NCBI RefSeq assembly: GCF_947172395.1
Contig: NC_069108.1
Coordinates: 8,071,068 to 8,135,067 of the forward strand
From: Bicyclus anynana
Taxonomy: Eukaryota; Arthropoda; Insecta; Lepidoptera; Nymphalidae
DNA: 64,000 nt
Direction of reading: 5' to 3'
Below, piece after piece: positions 9,486 to 20,080 of this stretch (positions are counted from its first letter, which is position 1; every line of letters starts with the position of its first letter). The notes beneath the pieces were generated by a model, which saw only the letters and a list, made by a program, of their open reading frames with translations, did not search any database and was not told where the DNA came from. Both the position numbers and the translations under genes were made by a program.

Positions 9486-11318
9486 TAGTACGCGCGTTAA
9501 CAACTGAGTCTTAGGGCCATAAATCATTTCTCTATATCTATCTCGCTTGCACTTATGGGTCTTATGGAGCCGTCTAGTGAAGGGTGTAACAATGAAAGAC
9601 ATATTATCGATAAGTAAAGTTTATTATCGTATCTTGTTCACAAAATTAAAAAAATTAACAATATTTGATTTAATATAATACATATTTCATATTATATAAT
9701 TATTAACTAAATAAAATTAATCTTCATCTGAGTCTTCATCATCAGAATCTTCGTCTTCTGCCAAATTTATTATAAGCGGCGCGTGATCTCTAATTAGAGC
9801 TTTTTGTAAATCTTTGTTTTGAAGTTCTTCGGCATGCCTAACACATTTGGCCCAGTCTTCTCGTGTGACATTTTCTATGGCTCGGTGGAGGTGATTTTCG
9901 ACATCTGCTATCTTGAAGGTATTATTATTCTTCGCAACTTCTCCCTTTACTTGTGCCCAAATTAATTCTATTGGGTTATATTGACAGTGATATGGAGGGA
10001 GCCTTATTACTTCATGACCTCGTTCATTTGCCAGATGGTCTAAAGCGTAGACCTTCTGCGGGTTACTGGCTTTTACTTTTCTTATTAATTCTTCAATAAT
10101 TTCGTTGCTGGAATATGGAATCTTTTTCTTTGTCAACCATTCTTGAATTTCAGCTTTCCTCGTGTTTCTTGTGGGTATCTTTTCCAACTGTATCGAATGA
10201 TAGCTTGCGTTATCGACAATTATAACTGAGGGCTCTTCAAGTAGATTCAGGAATTCGGAAAACCATGCCATATATGTTTCGCCATCCATTTCTGTGTGGT
10301 AATCAGCATCCTTTGATTTCACCGCTTTAAATATTAGCTTCGCATCTGGAACGAAGCCAGTCCTTGCAGAACCCGCATGGCAAACTATTAATCTTTGGCC
10401 TTTTCCCACAGGCTGATTCTTGAAACCTCCTTCATCGTTGCTTCCAAGCCACATCCTCTTTCTTGCATGGTTTTGATTAATCCATGTTTCGTCTAGATAG
10501 AAACGTGGTCGCTGATCGTTAGTTCTTCTAAGTAAATCCAATTTCCTTAAAAAGTCCATTCTAGCACAAACAATATCAGTTCTTTCCATTAAATATTTAC
10601 GTCCTTCGCTATTTTTCTTATACTGGAACCCAACCTCCTTCAGTAGTATTCTCATTGAAGTGTTGCCGCATTTAAAATCGGGTAATTGTTCACGGAATTT
10701 TTCTAAAATTTTCGCCACGGATGGATACTCTCCATTCTCATAAAATGAAGCTACAGTTCGCTTCAACACACTTTTATCAAAATCGTCAATATTAGTGACG
10801 GTTTGTGGTTTCTTAAAATTTGTTCTTGGTATACAGGTACTGCCTGATTGTGATACTTCCGTCTTGATTCGGTCCACTGTCGCTCTGCTCACACCACAAA
10901 CAAATGCGGCCATTTCACGTGGTTTGTTGAAATTTAGAGAAGCCACTTTATTCGGATCACTTTTCAATTCATTGAGAAACAGGAATACGTTGTGAATCAG
11001 TGTTCGAGCTTGAGGGCTAATATCGCCATGTAATTTCTTCAGATCAACGTTAGAAAATAAAGTATCCATAGTGCGCAACGAGTAACACATGAATGTATTT
11101 ATTTAATTGCAGTAAACACATTTATAGCAAAAAAAATACGCAATGCAATTACATTAGAAACCGACCAATCAGAATCGTCCAAATCATTATTGACTCATCA
11201 TTAGCACGTGCGCAGGTAGCCGTTTATCGATAATTAGGGTGCGCAGGTAGGCGCGCTGCACATTCCTATCTTTTTTGACTTTTATGACCGGACGACTCAG
11301 ATGATAACGCGCATACTA
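9486..11318 (-). mobile_element. intact IS630/Tc1-mariner-like DDE transposon with TIRs
   Basis: The left end TAGTACGCGCGTTAACAACTG and the right end (minus strand) TAGTATGCGCGTTATCATCTG form a terminal inverted repeat of about 25 bp (GAGTC continues in both). Each is preceded by TA, which fits a TA target duplication (9484-9485 and 11319-11320). The element is 1,833 bp and encloses one uninterrupted 457-codon transposase gene. A GTGCGCAGGTAG motif is repeated near the right end (11208-11252), a possible transposase-binding repeat. Confidence 0.8.
9717..11090 (-). CDS. DDE transposase, 457 aa, apparently intact
   Basis: An enzyme of the IS630/Tc1-mariner (DDE_3) type, which would cut and rejoin the ends of its own element. 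Residues about 55-78 (KPREMAAF...SRATVDRIKTEV) look like a helix-turn-helix. The catalytic acids are visible as YLDETW (D200), IIVDNASYH (D293) and YNPIELIWAQVK (E375). The spacing D293-E375 is 82 residues, well above the 34-41 usual in Tc1/mariner, because of a charged insertion around 300-350. The C-terminus is very acidic (EDEDSDDEDSDED). The first ATG is at 11090; MDTLF at 11069 is an alternative start. No stop or frameshift is visible and the gene sits between matched inverted repeats, so it may be active or recently so. Confidence 0.85.
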   Translation of the reverse strand: MCYSLRTMDTLFSNVDLKKLHGDISPQARTLIHNVFLFLNELKSDPNKVASLNFNKPREMAAFVCGVSRATVDRIKTEVSQSGSTCIPRTNFKKPQTVTNIDDFDKSVLKRTVASFYENGEYPSVAKILEKFREQLPDFKCGNTSMRILLKEVGFQYKKNSEGRKYLMERTDIVCARMDFLRKLDLLRRTNDQRPRFYLDETWINQNHARKRMWLGSNDEGGFKNQPVGKGQRLIVCHAGSARTGFVPDAKLIFKAVKSKDADYHTEMDGETYMAWFSEFLNLLEEPSVIIVDNASYHSIQLEKIPTRNTRKAEIQEWLTKKKIPYSSNEIIEELIRKVKASNPQKVYALDHLANERGHEVIRLPPYHCQYNPIELIWAQVKGEVAKNNNTFKIADVENHLHRAIENVTREDWAKCVRHAEELQNKDLQKALIRDHAPLIINLAEDEDSDDEDSDED

Positions 11319-11364
11319 TACCTTACTTCTACCTTAGCTACTGACAAAGTTGACTTGACATTAG

Positions 11365-11500
11365 TCAAAGAGTATTTTTTTTTTTTTTATTTATTTATAC
11401 TTAATTGCACAAAACAAAAACAATAACAAAGAAAACAAAGGAAAACATAGAAAACAAATATGTGCAAAGGCGGTCTTATTGCTTATAGCAATATGAATAT
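11365..11500 (-). mobile_element. LINE 3' tail fragment
   Basis: On the minus strand it reads ...AAGACCGCCTTTGCACATAT...TTGTGCAATTAAGTATAAATAAATAAAAAA, a LINE 3' UTR with a poly-A end. A related forward tail is at 41700-41940. Confidence 0.55.
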
Positions 11501-11634
11501 GCTGAGTGGTGACCCTTTTAGGATCACATCATGCAAGTTGCAATGTATTTAATTTATTGTTTTTTTTTCTCTCTTTTCTTTGTATGATGTGTATTCTGAA
11601 TAAACTTTTCTTTCTTTCTTTCTTTCAATATCTA
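11500..11634 (+). mobile_element. probable retroelement 3' end with (TTTC)n tail
   Basis: The stretch ends GAATAAACTTTTCTTTCTTTCTTTC, a polyadenylation-like AATAAA followed by a simple TTTC repeat. It is non-coding and low-confidence. Confidence 0.35.
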
Positions 11635-11639
11635 CCAGA

Positions 11640-12060
11640 CAACCTTTGGATAAAGGAATTAATGTAATTAAATGCGGGATAGTGCAACAAAAATATATAA
11701 TAATAAAAATAGTACATTTATATATACTACATGTATAAATATAAAAAATATAAATTTATATAAGGGCCATTAGTTCGTAAATACGAAATTGCCTGAACGG
11801 GCCGGGCAAGTGTTGTAAGATGACGTCACGTACAATATCGCGACCGTTAGAGGGAGTCGATATTTTTTGAATGCATGTAAAATCACAACTATTTGGTATT
11901 TTAAATAAAACAAAAACTAGTGTATTTGTATACACAAAAGCTTTAATGTAACAAAGTTTCAAGTGATTTTGCATACCTAGTAACATTCTCCATTGCAAAT
12001 AAATAAAATTGAATTGAATTTAATTGATTTACGCTCTACATACGCGCCTGAACCCCCGGA
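11640..12060. other. non-coding, small repeat shared with 9410-9485
   Basis: No gene seen. The segment 11785-11830 (TGCCTGAACGGGCCGGGCAAGTG...GACGTCAC) is a reverse match to 9436-9480, so it is a short dispersed repeat. Confidence 0.4.
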
Positions 12061-12084
12061 GCGTCTGCTACTTTATATCCACTT

Positions 12085-12270
12085 GTACTAATATTATAAG
12101 GAGGTATAAGTTTGTAATGTTGTAAGGGGTAACATCGAGATCTAGTAAATCGATTTTGAAAATTCTTTCACCAATAGAAAGTCACGTTATTTGCGATTGT
12201 CATAGGCTATATTTTATTCCCGTATTCCCCATACAACGGGAACTATGCACCCGAAACCGCGTGACGTATG
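12085..12270 (+). mobile_element. Helitron 5' fragment, degenerate
   Basis: It begins TGTACTAATATTATAAGGAGG and has the shared CTTTCACCAATAGAAAGTCAC and TATTTTATTCCCGTATTCCC blocks, but no 3' hairpin. Confidence 0.6.
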
Positions 12271-12459
12271 GTGCTTTGTACAATGCAACTGACCGTACTG
12301 GTTGCTAGGCGGCAAGTTCTAAGGCTGTGCAGGCAGGCAAATTGTTACAGGCAAGTGTTACAAGGCCAACTATTGTTCACGGTTGTAACGACAGATCTAC
12401 CTTTTACTATCAGGAAACTGTTAGTACTTACAACCATCCAGGCCATGGTATAAACTGAC

Positions 12460-12830
12460 ACGTTCGCTGCGGTACGAGGTCAATTGACCTCGTAATTCTA
12501 GCTCCTTCAAGAGTTACGAGGTCAATTGACCTCGTGCACTCAGCTCCTCAAATAGTTACGGGGTCAATTGACCTCGTACATCTAGCTCCTTCAAGAGTAC
12601 GAGGTCAATTGACCTCGTACCACACTACAAAGTTTTAGTATTAACACGTTCGCTGCGGCACTGATTTTTCTGTACTTTCCCCTGGTGCGAGGTTTTTTGA
12701 CCTTGTACCGCACCTTCTGTGATGCAGAACGAGGTTTATCGACCTCTGAACTCTTGAACACGCTAAAATCCTTGCTGGTATCTACGAGGTCAATTGACCT
12801 CGTGCCAGCAACAGCGAACGTTAAACCTAA
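12460..12830. repeat. palindrome-rich repeat (AGGTCAATTGACCT cluster 1)
   Basis: Five near-perfect 20-24-bp palindromes share the core AGGTCAATTGACCT, at 12473-12494, 12516-12535, 12558-12577, 12597-12620 and 12784-12803. They are separated by related 40-bp spacers (AGCTCCTTCAAGAGT). The neighbouring sentence ACGTTCGCTGCGGCACTGATTTTTCT recurs at 27099-27125 with the second cluster. Confidence 0.8.
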
Positions 12831-12922
12831 TACTCTAAGATCAATATTAGAAAGGACCTTCACCCATCTGTATAATGGATGTAAAGTGTTCTATATCAAA
12901 AGTACGTTGAAAAATATACTTC

Positions 12923-13002
12923 GAGTTAGCCCAGTGGACATGACCTGCCGATTCCGATTCCGGAGGGTGTGGGTTCGAATCCGGTCCGGGGCATGCACCT
13001 CC
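12923..13002 (+). mobile_element. SINE family A, 5' head fragment
   Basis: Only the tRNA-like head is left (TTAGCCCAGTGGACATGACC, GGTTCGAATCCGGTCCGGGG). Confidence 0.75.
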
Positions 13003-13304
13003 ATGTACGATACGGGTGAGTGGACGTCCACCATTAGCATCGTGCGCTCGTCTACCACTGAATCATCGAGGACATTGAGTCCATAAATGCATGGTTTCCT
13101 AAAAGCAAAATGCCGACATCTGTAGTGAATGTAAAAACAATGGTCGACCTTGTAACACTTGCCTGTAACACTTTACCTTTTGTACGCAGTGGTGGATTTT
13201 TAGGACCCGGTAGGCCCGGGCCTAGGCCGGCCATTAGTGGAAACAAAATAAGCAATGAAAAACAACCAAATTTCACCAATTGTTTGGCCAGGAGTTTATG
13301 AAGT

Positions 13305-13597
13305 AACCTCATCAATATCAACCTATATTCGGTTCACTGCTGAGCAAGAGTCTTCTCTGAATGAGAGGGATTAGTCCACTGCGGTTTGGCAGTCTTCACA
13401 CACGCAAAGAATTGAGAAAATTCTCAGGTTCGCAGGTTTCTTTACGATGTTTTCCTTCACCGTTTGAGACACGTGATATTTAATTTCTTAAAATGCACAC
13501 AACTGAAAAGTTGGAGGTGCATGCCTCGGACAGGATTAAAACCAACGCCCTCCGGAATCGGCGGCAGAGGTCACATCCACTGGGCTATCACGGTTCT
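13305..13597 (-). mobile_element. SINE family A, near full-length
   Basis: Reverse copy from ATCAATATCAACCTATATTC to CACTGGGCTATCACGG. It carries several deletions and substitutions compared with 8008-8330. Confidence 0.8.
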
Positions 13598-13599
13598 CT

Positions 13600-13765
13600 G
13601 TTTGTTTGTTTGATTGAACGCGCTAATCTCAGGAACTACTGATCCGATTTGAAAAATTCTTTCAGTGTCAGATAGCCCAATTATCGAGGAAGGCTATAGA
13701 CTATGTTATCCCCGTATTCCTACGGGAACGGGAACCACGCGGATGAAACGCGCGCGTTGTCAGCC
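13600..13765 (+). mobile_element. Helitron internal fragment
   Basis: It carries the family blocks CTACTGATCCGATTTGAAAA, TTCTTTCA and TATCCCCGTATTCCTACGGG, without clear ends. Confidence 0.5.
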
Positions 13766-13767
13766 AG

Positions 13768-14553
13768 TTGTTTATGTAACGAAAAACACTTAAATCGTAT
13801 AAAGAGTTATAAATTGAAACGCTAAGGCCGCTTTGTACAATTGTTGTAAGCATCACAAATCTGGCGGAGGCGTCCATTTATTTAATAGGTTTACAGGAAA
13901 AAATGTCGAGGATATACTCAGATAAATAGCACTTCTACGAGAAATAGAAAAATAAATACAATTAGACTATAAACTGGGAATAAATTTAATGATGATCGTA
14001 GCCCCACAACAATGACAATGATATGTTCTCCATATGATCATCAAAATGTAATCATATGGGAAACAGAAAAATCAACAAATTCATTTTCAGAAAGTGTGTT
14101 CAAAGTATGTTTCCTCGCAAATGTCTTGTAAAACGTCGTATGACATACGTGCGCTTTGATAATTACAGCCTCTGCTTCCTTACTATAGCTCTCGCCTCTG
14201 GCTCGAGCTTGCAATATCGCCTCGGCTGTAATAATTAACTAAGCGCACTTATATCATAATGTATTATTATTACCTCATATCTTCCAAACAGCTGAAAGGA
14301 TTTAAGTAATTAAGATATCGTTAGATTTGTCTTAAAGACCCAAATTTTCTTAAATAGGTGAAGTTAAAAAAAACAACACGACTGTGAGTCTCTATAAACT
14401 CTCGTTTACTAGTACATGTATATTGTTTATGTAACGAAAAACACTTATTAATCGTATAAAGAGTTTTATACCTTGAAACGCTAAGGCCGCTTTGTACAAT
14501 TGTTGTAAGCATCACAAATCTGACGTTCGCGCAAAATGGCGGAGGCGACCTTG
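13768..14553. repeat. direct repeats of ~110 bp flanking 550 bp
   Basis: The segments 13768-13876 and 14427-14553 match closely (TTTATGTAACGAAAAACACTT, GAAACGCTAAGGCCGCTTTG, TTGTTGTAAGCATCACAAATCTG). The right copy keeps 15 extra bases before GGCGGAGGCG. Between them, 14145-14240 has inverted ends (GCGCTTTGATAATTACAGCC / GGCTGTAATAATTAACTAAGCGC). No gene seen. Confidence 0.65.
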
Positions 14554-14582
14554 CGCGTGCTTCCGCGATTACCTACCGCCTG

Positions 14583-14680
14583 CTGCCCCGGCGGCGCAGT
14601 GGTTGTGCGGTTCAGTGCGGGTTCGAATCACAGGCGTATATAGCGGGTGAACCATAGAATAGTCCAGTGCCAACCCTAGG
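14583..14680 (+). mobile_element. SINE-like tRNA head (third type)
   Basis: CCCCGGCGGCGCAGTGGTTG followed by GCGGGTTCGAATCACAGGCG has the A-box/B-box spacing of a tRNA-derived head, but the cloverleaf is incomplete. Probably another SINE family. Confidence 0.5.
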
Positions 14681-14938
14681 ATACTGGGCTACAGATTTGA
14701 AATTCTATGACGGACGCGGAAAAACTAATAATTTTACACAAAATATCATTTAAAATATCAAATAACAACAATTATAACTTATAATAAAGAAAAACATATA
14801 CCTAATGTAGATTTTGAAAAATATATTAAGACCTTTTCTGATACCTACCATAGATACAAAGAAAAAATAATAAATAAGTCGAGACGTTTCAGAGGTCAGC
14901 GTCCACAAATATTGCTAACGAAATTTTTATATTGAGTG

Positions 14939-15000
14939 TCTGTCAGTCAGTCAGTCAGTCAGTGGGTGTGCCTACATATCACTGTCTCAGTGATATGTAG
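14939..15000. repeat. (GTCA)n microsatellite and short inverted repeat
   Basis: Six GTCA units are followed by CCTACATATCACTG / CAGTGATATGTAGG, a perfect 14-bp inverted repeat. Confidence 0.8.
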
Positions 15001-15032
15001 GACTTGTGGCAGTTAAGATGTTCGAGTATACA

Positions 15033-15505
15033 TCTATACTAATATTATAAAGAGGAAAATTTTGTATGTTTGTTTGTTTGTTTGTTTGTTTGATGATGAA
15101 AAATAGGCTCAAAAACTACTGGTCCGATTTTAAAAATTCTTTCACCATTCGAAAGCTACACTATCCACAAGTAACATACTAAATTTTATTTTGGAAAAAA
15201 ATAGGGTTCCGTAAGATATTTGGGGTTTTCGGACACAAGGTGTAAAAAATCAACCAGAAAAGTTACTTATTTTGCGTACGCTGCCTAAACTATAAAAGAT
15301 AGAACAATAAAATGTTCTAATTAATTGTAGATCTTATAAATATCTACAAAAAAGTCCGCGACACACTATACCAATCTATGTCGAGTGAGGCACAACATCC
15401 ATTTTTTATATAAAAATCTTGAATCTTTAGGGTAGGGGTGGGGTAGGGTAGGGATAGGGTAGGGGAAGGATAGGCGTCGGGGACGAAGTCGCGGGCGTCG
15501 GCTAG
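15033..15505 (+). mobile_element. Lep1-like Helitron, full-length
   Basis: The 5' end is TCTATACTAATATTATAAAGAGG and the 3' end GAAGTCGCGGGCGTCGGCTAG. It has a (TTTG)n tract at 15066-15092 and GGGTAGGG repeats near 15430-15470, and no coding capacity. It is close in sequence to the copy at 126-871 but shorter. Confidence 0.8.
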
Positions 15506-15877
15506 TATAAGATACGTAGATAAAATATGTGAACAGTTAAAACTCGAGACAGTTTAAACTTGACTCGCCGTGACGTCATAAAATGACGTCAGACTATAAT
15601 GTTAACTTAATAATAATGTGGCGATGCAACATTTAGAGGTGCTCACAAATTACACTGCGGAAGAGCGAGGCAAGGTCGATTCGGACATACGAGTAAGCTC
15701 TATGAAAACAATGCGTTGAATTATTAAGTCGGATACTTATACAGGGTGTTGGACAATGGGGATGATGACTAGGTTTGAATATATTGATTTTTATGATACA
15801 TTCGGGTAATTAAGGTCAATGTTAACTAATTTATACATAAGAAGCAAAGATTGTCTGGATATTTGCAAAATAAATGA

Positions 15878-16258
15878 GATTATAAAATTTCAAAATCTAT
15901 TAAAAATCTTTTATCGTTATTAGATGAAAATTCATACATTTTTAGCTTCCTTACATTAAATGTGACATTTTCAATGAATGAACTATAAACATAAACGCAC
16001 AAATAACAAAGATATTGGTGATTTAGTTTCAACGCACATACAAATCTAACGATCAGCGAGCCAACGACGTCACTAGTTCGTTCCATTTTGTATGGAGCGT
16101 TTTCCAGGGATCCGCGGCAGCGCCGCAAATCTGACCCTTTAAATCCCTGTAGCTCCGAAAGTAATGATCGCAGATACCCTGTTACTTTTAGAAAATTGCT
16201 TTACTATTAGCATACTCTTAATTTATATACAATTTAAAAAACTGTCATCATCCCTATT
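15878..16258 (+). repeat. dispersed ~380-bp repeat, copy 2 (uninterrupted)
   Basis: This is the intact reference copy for 1-1138 and 25739-26107. It is not coding. Confidence 0.75.
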
Positions 16259-16623
16259 GTGATGTGCGGCATAATGATAGCAATAAAGATATTTTCTTTC
16301 TTTCAAGTACGTAAGTTTCGAACCCACACGCGCACCCCACTCATGAGTCTGTTCACGCGGCGCGGACCAACCAGCGCGCACTCCGCCGCAGCGAATAACA
16401 AAAAGAAGCCGCCGCCCCGCATCCGCGTGCCACCAAGCGCCGCTATATTTAGGACAGGGCGATGAACCCAAAGGTCGGCTGGCTACCTGCCCCGACGCGA
16501 TCGGTAGGTAGGTACCTTTTTTTGCCCACTCCGATATCTACCTGAGACTGCATCGACGAGACGAGACGAGACAACGATGCATTTTCGAGGCCAAAATCAA
16601 AATTTTGGAGAGAAAAAGAAAGA

Positions 16624-17120
16624 GTGCTTAAGGCACAGAAAAAATGTATACGGGCTATTTGTCACCTAAAACTTACATGTTTACCTCATTTTAAAAAATT
16701 AAAAATTATGACTAGTCCTTGTCTGTATATATATGAAGTTGTTGTATTCATCAAATCAAATGAAAACCTTTTCATATTCTCTAACAATCCTAGGAGACCA
16801 AATAAAATTAATTACATAAAGCATTCATCTGCGCTATTTAATAAAAGTATTTTGCATATGGCGCCAAAAATCTATAACAACTTGCCACAACAGCTGTCAA
16901 ACAGAAGCATAAGCAAACCTACACTTAAAGGAAAATCTTAAAAAGTTTCTAATAGAAAAATGTTACTACTCCATAGAAGAGTACTTTGCTGATGCCTCAA
17001 AAAAAGTAATATTAATTATATTTCTTTTAAACTTAATGTCATTAAATTTTAATTTAATTAATTAAACAATAAACATTTGTATACCTAATAACGGTGAAAC
17101 ATTGTTACCTAATACATAAG
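16624..17120 (+). pseudogene. LINE (Jockey/CR1-like) C-terminal fragment and 3' UTR
   Basis: Translation from 16624 gives AQKKCIRAICHL...PHFKKLKIM...YIYE, then HSSALFNKSILHMAPKIYNN LPQQL, matching the C-terminal tail of Jockey/CR1-type polyproteins. The frame is lost near 16940 and an AT-rich 3' UTR follows. No reverse transcriptase core remains. Confidence 0.7.
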
Positions 17121-17125
17121 ATTTT

Positions 17126-17353
17126 GACTGGTGGGAGGCTTCGGCCGTGGCTAGTTACCACCCTACCGGCAAAGACGTACCGCCAAGCGATTTAGCGTTC
17201 CGGTACGATGCCGTGTAGAAACCGAAAGGAGTGTGGATTTTCATCCTCCTCCTAACAAGTTAGCCCGCTTCCATCTTAGACTGCATCATCACTTACCATC
17301 AGGTGAGATTGTAGTCAAGGGCTAACTTGTAAAGAATAAAAAAAAAAAAAAGA
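17126..17353 (+). mobile_element. SINE family B, headless, with A-tail
   Basis: The body runs from GACTGGTGGGAGGCTTCGGCC to GGGCTAACTTGTAAAGAAT, then A12. The 5' truncation is at the same region as in several other copies. Confidence 0.82.
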
Positions 17354-17445
17354 ACATCTTTGTATAACTAAATGTAATGTTTCTTGCAAATAAATGATTC
17401 TTATTCTTATTCTTAAAAATGCTGGTAATATGCTGATGTTACGTT

Positions 17446-17485
17446 TTAAGTGAAACATAAACGTCACAGTTTATGTTTCACTTAA
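17446..17485. repeat. perfect 17-bp hairpin
   Basis: TTAAGTGAAACATAAAC and its exact complement are separated by 6 bases (GTCACA). It lies at the edge of the dispersed repeat 17490-17710. Confidence 0.85.
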
Positions 17486-17489
17486 GAGC

Positions 17490-17710
17490 GCGCAGCGCGT
17501 CGGTACGATATGGATAAAATTCGAAGCGCAAACAAGACGCCGAATTATGACTTTCACGTGAGTGAAGAGCACGGAGCGATTGACGCGCGACGCAAATTTT
17601 ATGACGTGAGCGCCAAAACCATTTTTACCTAATTGCATGTAAATTAAACAACATAACGAAAAACAAAATGGCCATGTTCAAGATATATACGTAATTTTCT
17701 ATACAAACAA
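17490..17710 (-). repeat. dispersed repeat, inverted partner of 3853-4075
   Basis: Reverse complement of 3853-4075 with few differences. See that entry. Confidence 0.7.
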
Positions 17711-17935
17711 AAATTTAAGAAAATAAGTTTGCTTTTCCTGAGTTTGCTGAGTTTGCTTTTTTCTTATTTTATACAAAAAGTTCTTGAAAGATGTGAGAAA
17801 TGGCAACAAATATAATATCTATCTATTTTTTAAATCTGAAAGTATTTTTCTGAAAATATGTTGGCAACCCTAGATATGTAGCGTGCTTACTAACTACCTA
17901 CAAGTTAAAACATGAAATGAGTAATACCTCAAAAC

Positions 17936-18363
17936 AGGGTTCCCAACTTAGGGGTTTCCCCCCAGATTTAGGGAGCAAATAAGTGAAATAGGATTTTTTT
18001 TAGGGGCTGAAATTTTTAGGCTTTTTATATTATTTTTAAATTGATGATAATTTTAATATTTATTTCTTGACCTAGCGACTTATAACGACATATAATACGT
18101 TATTCTACAACCACTCGAGGCAACTGGCAGCAATTTTCATCGAATAAATTGTTAAATTTATTCATTGTCAACATGTATGATTTCAAAAAATCTGAATCTT
18201 CAGATAAAGACGTAATATTTAGTCTGTATTAAATATAGACTTTTGAAACATATTACAGCATATTATTTCGAAATTATTATGAATTTATATTTTTAGAGGG
18301 ACAACTCAATAATTAAGGCGATTTTACTTTAGGGAAATATATTTTGGAGAGTTGGTAACACTA
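17936..18363. mobile_element. MITE with AGGGTTCCCAAC / GTTGGTAACACTA ends
   Basis: Imperfect inverted ends flanked by a 7-bp direct repeat TCAAAAC (17929-17935 and 18364-18370). The ends resemble those of the element 5748-7180, so it probably belongs to the same superfamily. The interior is AT-rich and non-coding. Confidence 0.55.
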
Positions 18364-18564
18364 TCAAAACAAGTCTGTATGATTGCAGTGAAGGGTAAAA
18401 TTGGACAAGTATTACTATCGCTCTCACTCTTCGTACACAAGAGATTGTGAGCCAAGCCAGTTATGGCCAATCTCTGCCAAAAATGGTAATATAACATAGT
18501 AGGAGAGCTGGTCGACATTTTAGGGGAGGTATTCGAAGCAACACAGAACTGAAGACAGAACTTT

Positions 18565-18855
18565 GGACGGCCTCCGTGGCGCAGTGGATTTACAAGACGG
18601 TGGTCCTGGGTTCGATCACCAGTTGGGATGATTGAGGTTTTCTTAATTGGTCCAGGTCTGGCTGGTGGGTGGCTAGTTACCACCCTACCGACAAAGGCGT
18701 ACCGCCAAGCGATTTAGCGTTCCAGTACGATGTCGTGTAGAAACCGAAAGGAGTGTGGATTTCATCCTACTCCTAACAAGTTAGCCCGCTTCCATCTTAG
18801 TTTACATCATCACTTACCATCAGGTGAGATTGTAATCAAAGAATAAAAAAAAACA
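18565..18855 (+). mobile_element. SINE family B, full-length
   Basis: The head reads GGACGGCCTCCGTGGCGCAG...TGGGTTCGATC, with the family body and A-tail AATAAAAAAAAAC. A short deletion has removed part of GGAGGCTTCGGCCG. Confidence 0.85.
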
Positions 18856-19112
18856 GAATAAATTTTCTTTTCTCTCCTATTGCTTGGCAAATTCGTTGAT
18901 GTCACTCCCATGATAAGCGGGCGCCGGGGGGGCTTTGCCATAACTAGGACAGAGTAGAATATTTGTCATTTCTTTCCCCAAAGGTCCCAACTTGCTGGGA
19001 CTATAGAGAAAGCAATATATCCAGTTCACCCTCAATTGGTACCACCCGTCAATACTTTATTATTCCATTCCAAGCTAAACTTTAAATTTGCAGATTTATC
19101 GTCATTTCCAGC

Positions 19113-19417
19113 CTCAGACCAATTATAGAAGGACCTGTATTGCACTCATAGTCACGAACAAAATTGTCTGTCATTTTCTGAAGAAAACGAGCTTAGATTT
19201 GGTATATATCTTATACTAAACTAGAACTTTTTGCCCGTTTTTTACACAATTCAATTACACAAAAAGGTATTTTTACGGAGCTCTTTAACCGACGAACACG
19301 ATTACAACTATTTAACATCGATACTATAGAGACAGTTTCTATAATCGCAGTAGATCATATACTTTGACAGAAAAGTAACGTCTAGCGAGGCAGGTCCTAT
19401 ATAATAATTGGTCTGAG
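19113..19417. mobile_element. 305-bp MITE with perfect 8-bp TSD
   Basis: The ends CTCAGACCAATTATA...GGACCTG and CAGGTCC...TAATTGGTCTGAG form a ~25-bp inverted repeat, flanked by TTTCCAGC on both sides (19105-19112, 19418-19425). The 8-bp duplication points to hAT or P superfamily machinery. It is non-coding. Confidence 0.82.
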
Positions 19418-19704
19418 TTTCCAGCAGTCACATCCACAAATAAAGAAATATTTAGCCACGATTTATTTTTGTTCCATGAAATATCGTGCAATCAGTCAAA
19501 AGACAGATATGAGCAGATGGGTTTTAGGTTTGATGTTGGTAAGACATGAGTAATGACTATCCCCCACTAGAGATATTCATATTGTTGTTAAGACTGGAGT
19601 ATTACACATCCAGTTCCAAGATTCTTTTTCTTTTCAGACGTTTCAAATAGTCTGGTATAGTGAGCTGAGCTGCCAGTGGATTGGGATGGTGTTCCAATTG
19701 CAAA

Positions 19705-20080
19705 TTCAAATTCAAAATTCATTTATTTCAAGTAGGCTCAGTTTACAAGTCAGTTGACTATTTGTAAAGATTCTACCACCGGTTCGGAAGGCAGGTTCTG
19801 CTGAGAAAATCCCGGCAAGAAACTTAACAGTTGCTCTTTTGAAAAAGTCATACAGTATTACAATTTACAATTGATAACAATTAAATTACAATTTCTTATA
19901 GTTTTATTTCCTGTGTGAAGGTGGAAGCTGATCCAATGGCCTCCAAGCACCTTTGTCGTTAAGGAACTCATCAATAGTGTAGTAACCTCGACTAAGTAAA
20001 TGTTTTTTAACACATTGCTTAAAGTTGTGCATTGGCAAGTCCATCACACTGTTGCTGTTGCTGTTTATAAGTCCTGCTAT
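19705..20080 (-). pseudogene. LINE 3' end (C-terminal codons plus 3' UTR)
   Basis: On the minus strand, remnants of a polyprotein C-terminus (YYTIDEFLND-like) are followed by a 3' UTR (CAAAAGAGCAACTGTTAAGT, GCCTTCCGAACCGGTGGTAG) ending ...AATAAATGAATTTTGAATTT. A near-identical copy is at 53637-53935. Confidence 0.75.

Noticed and set aside
16624..16941. 105-codon ORF as a host gene
   Set aside because: The sequence matches LINE C-terminal patterns and ends in a retroelement 3' UTR.
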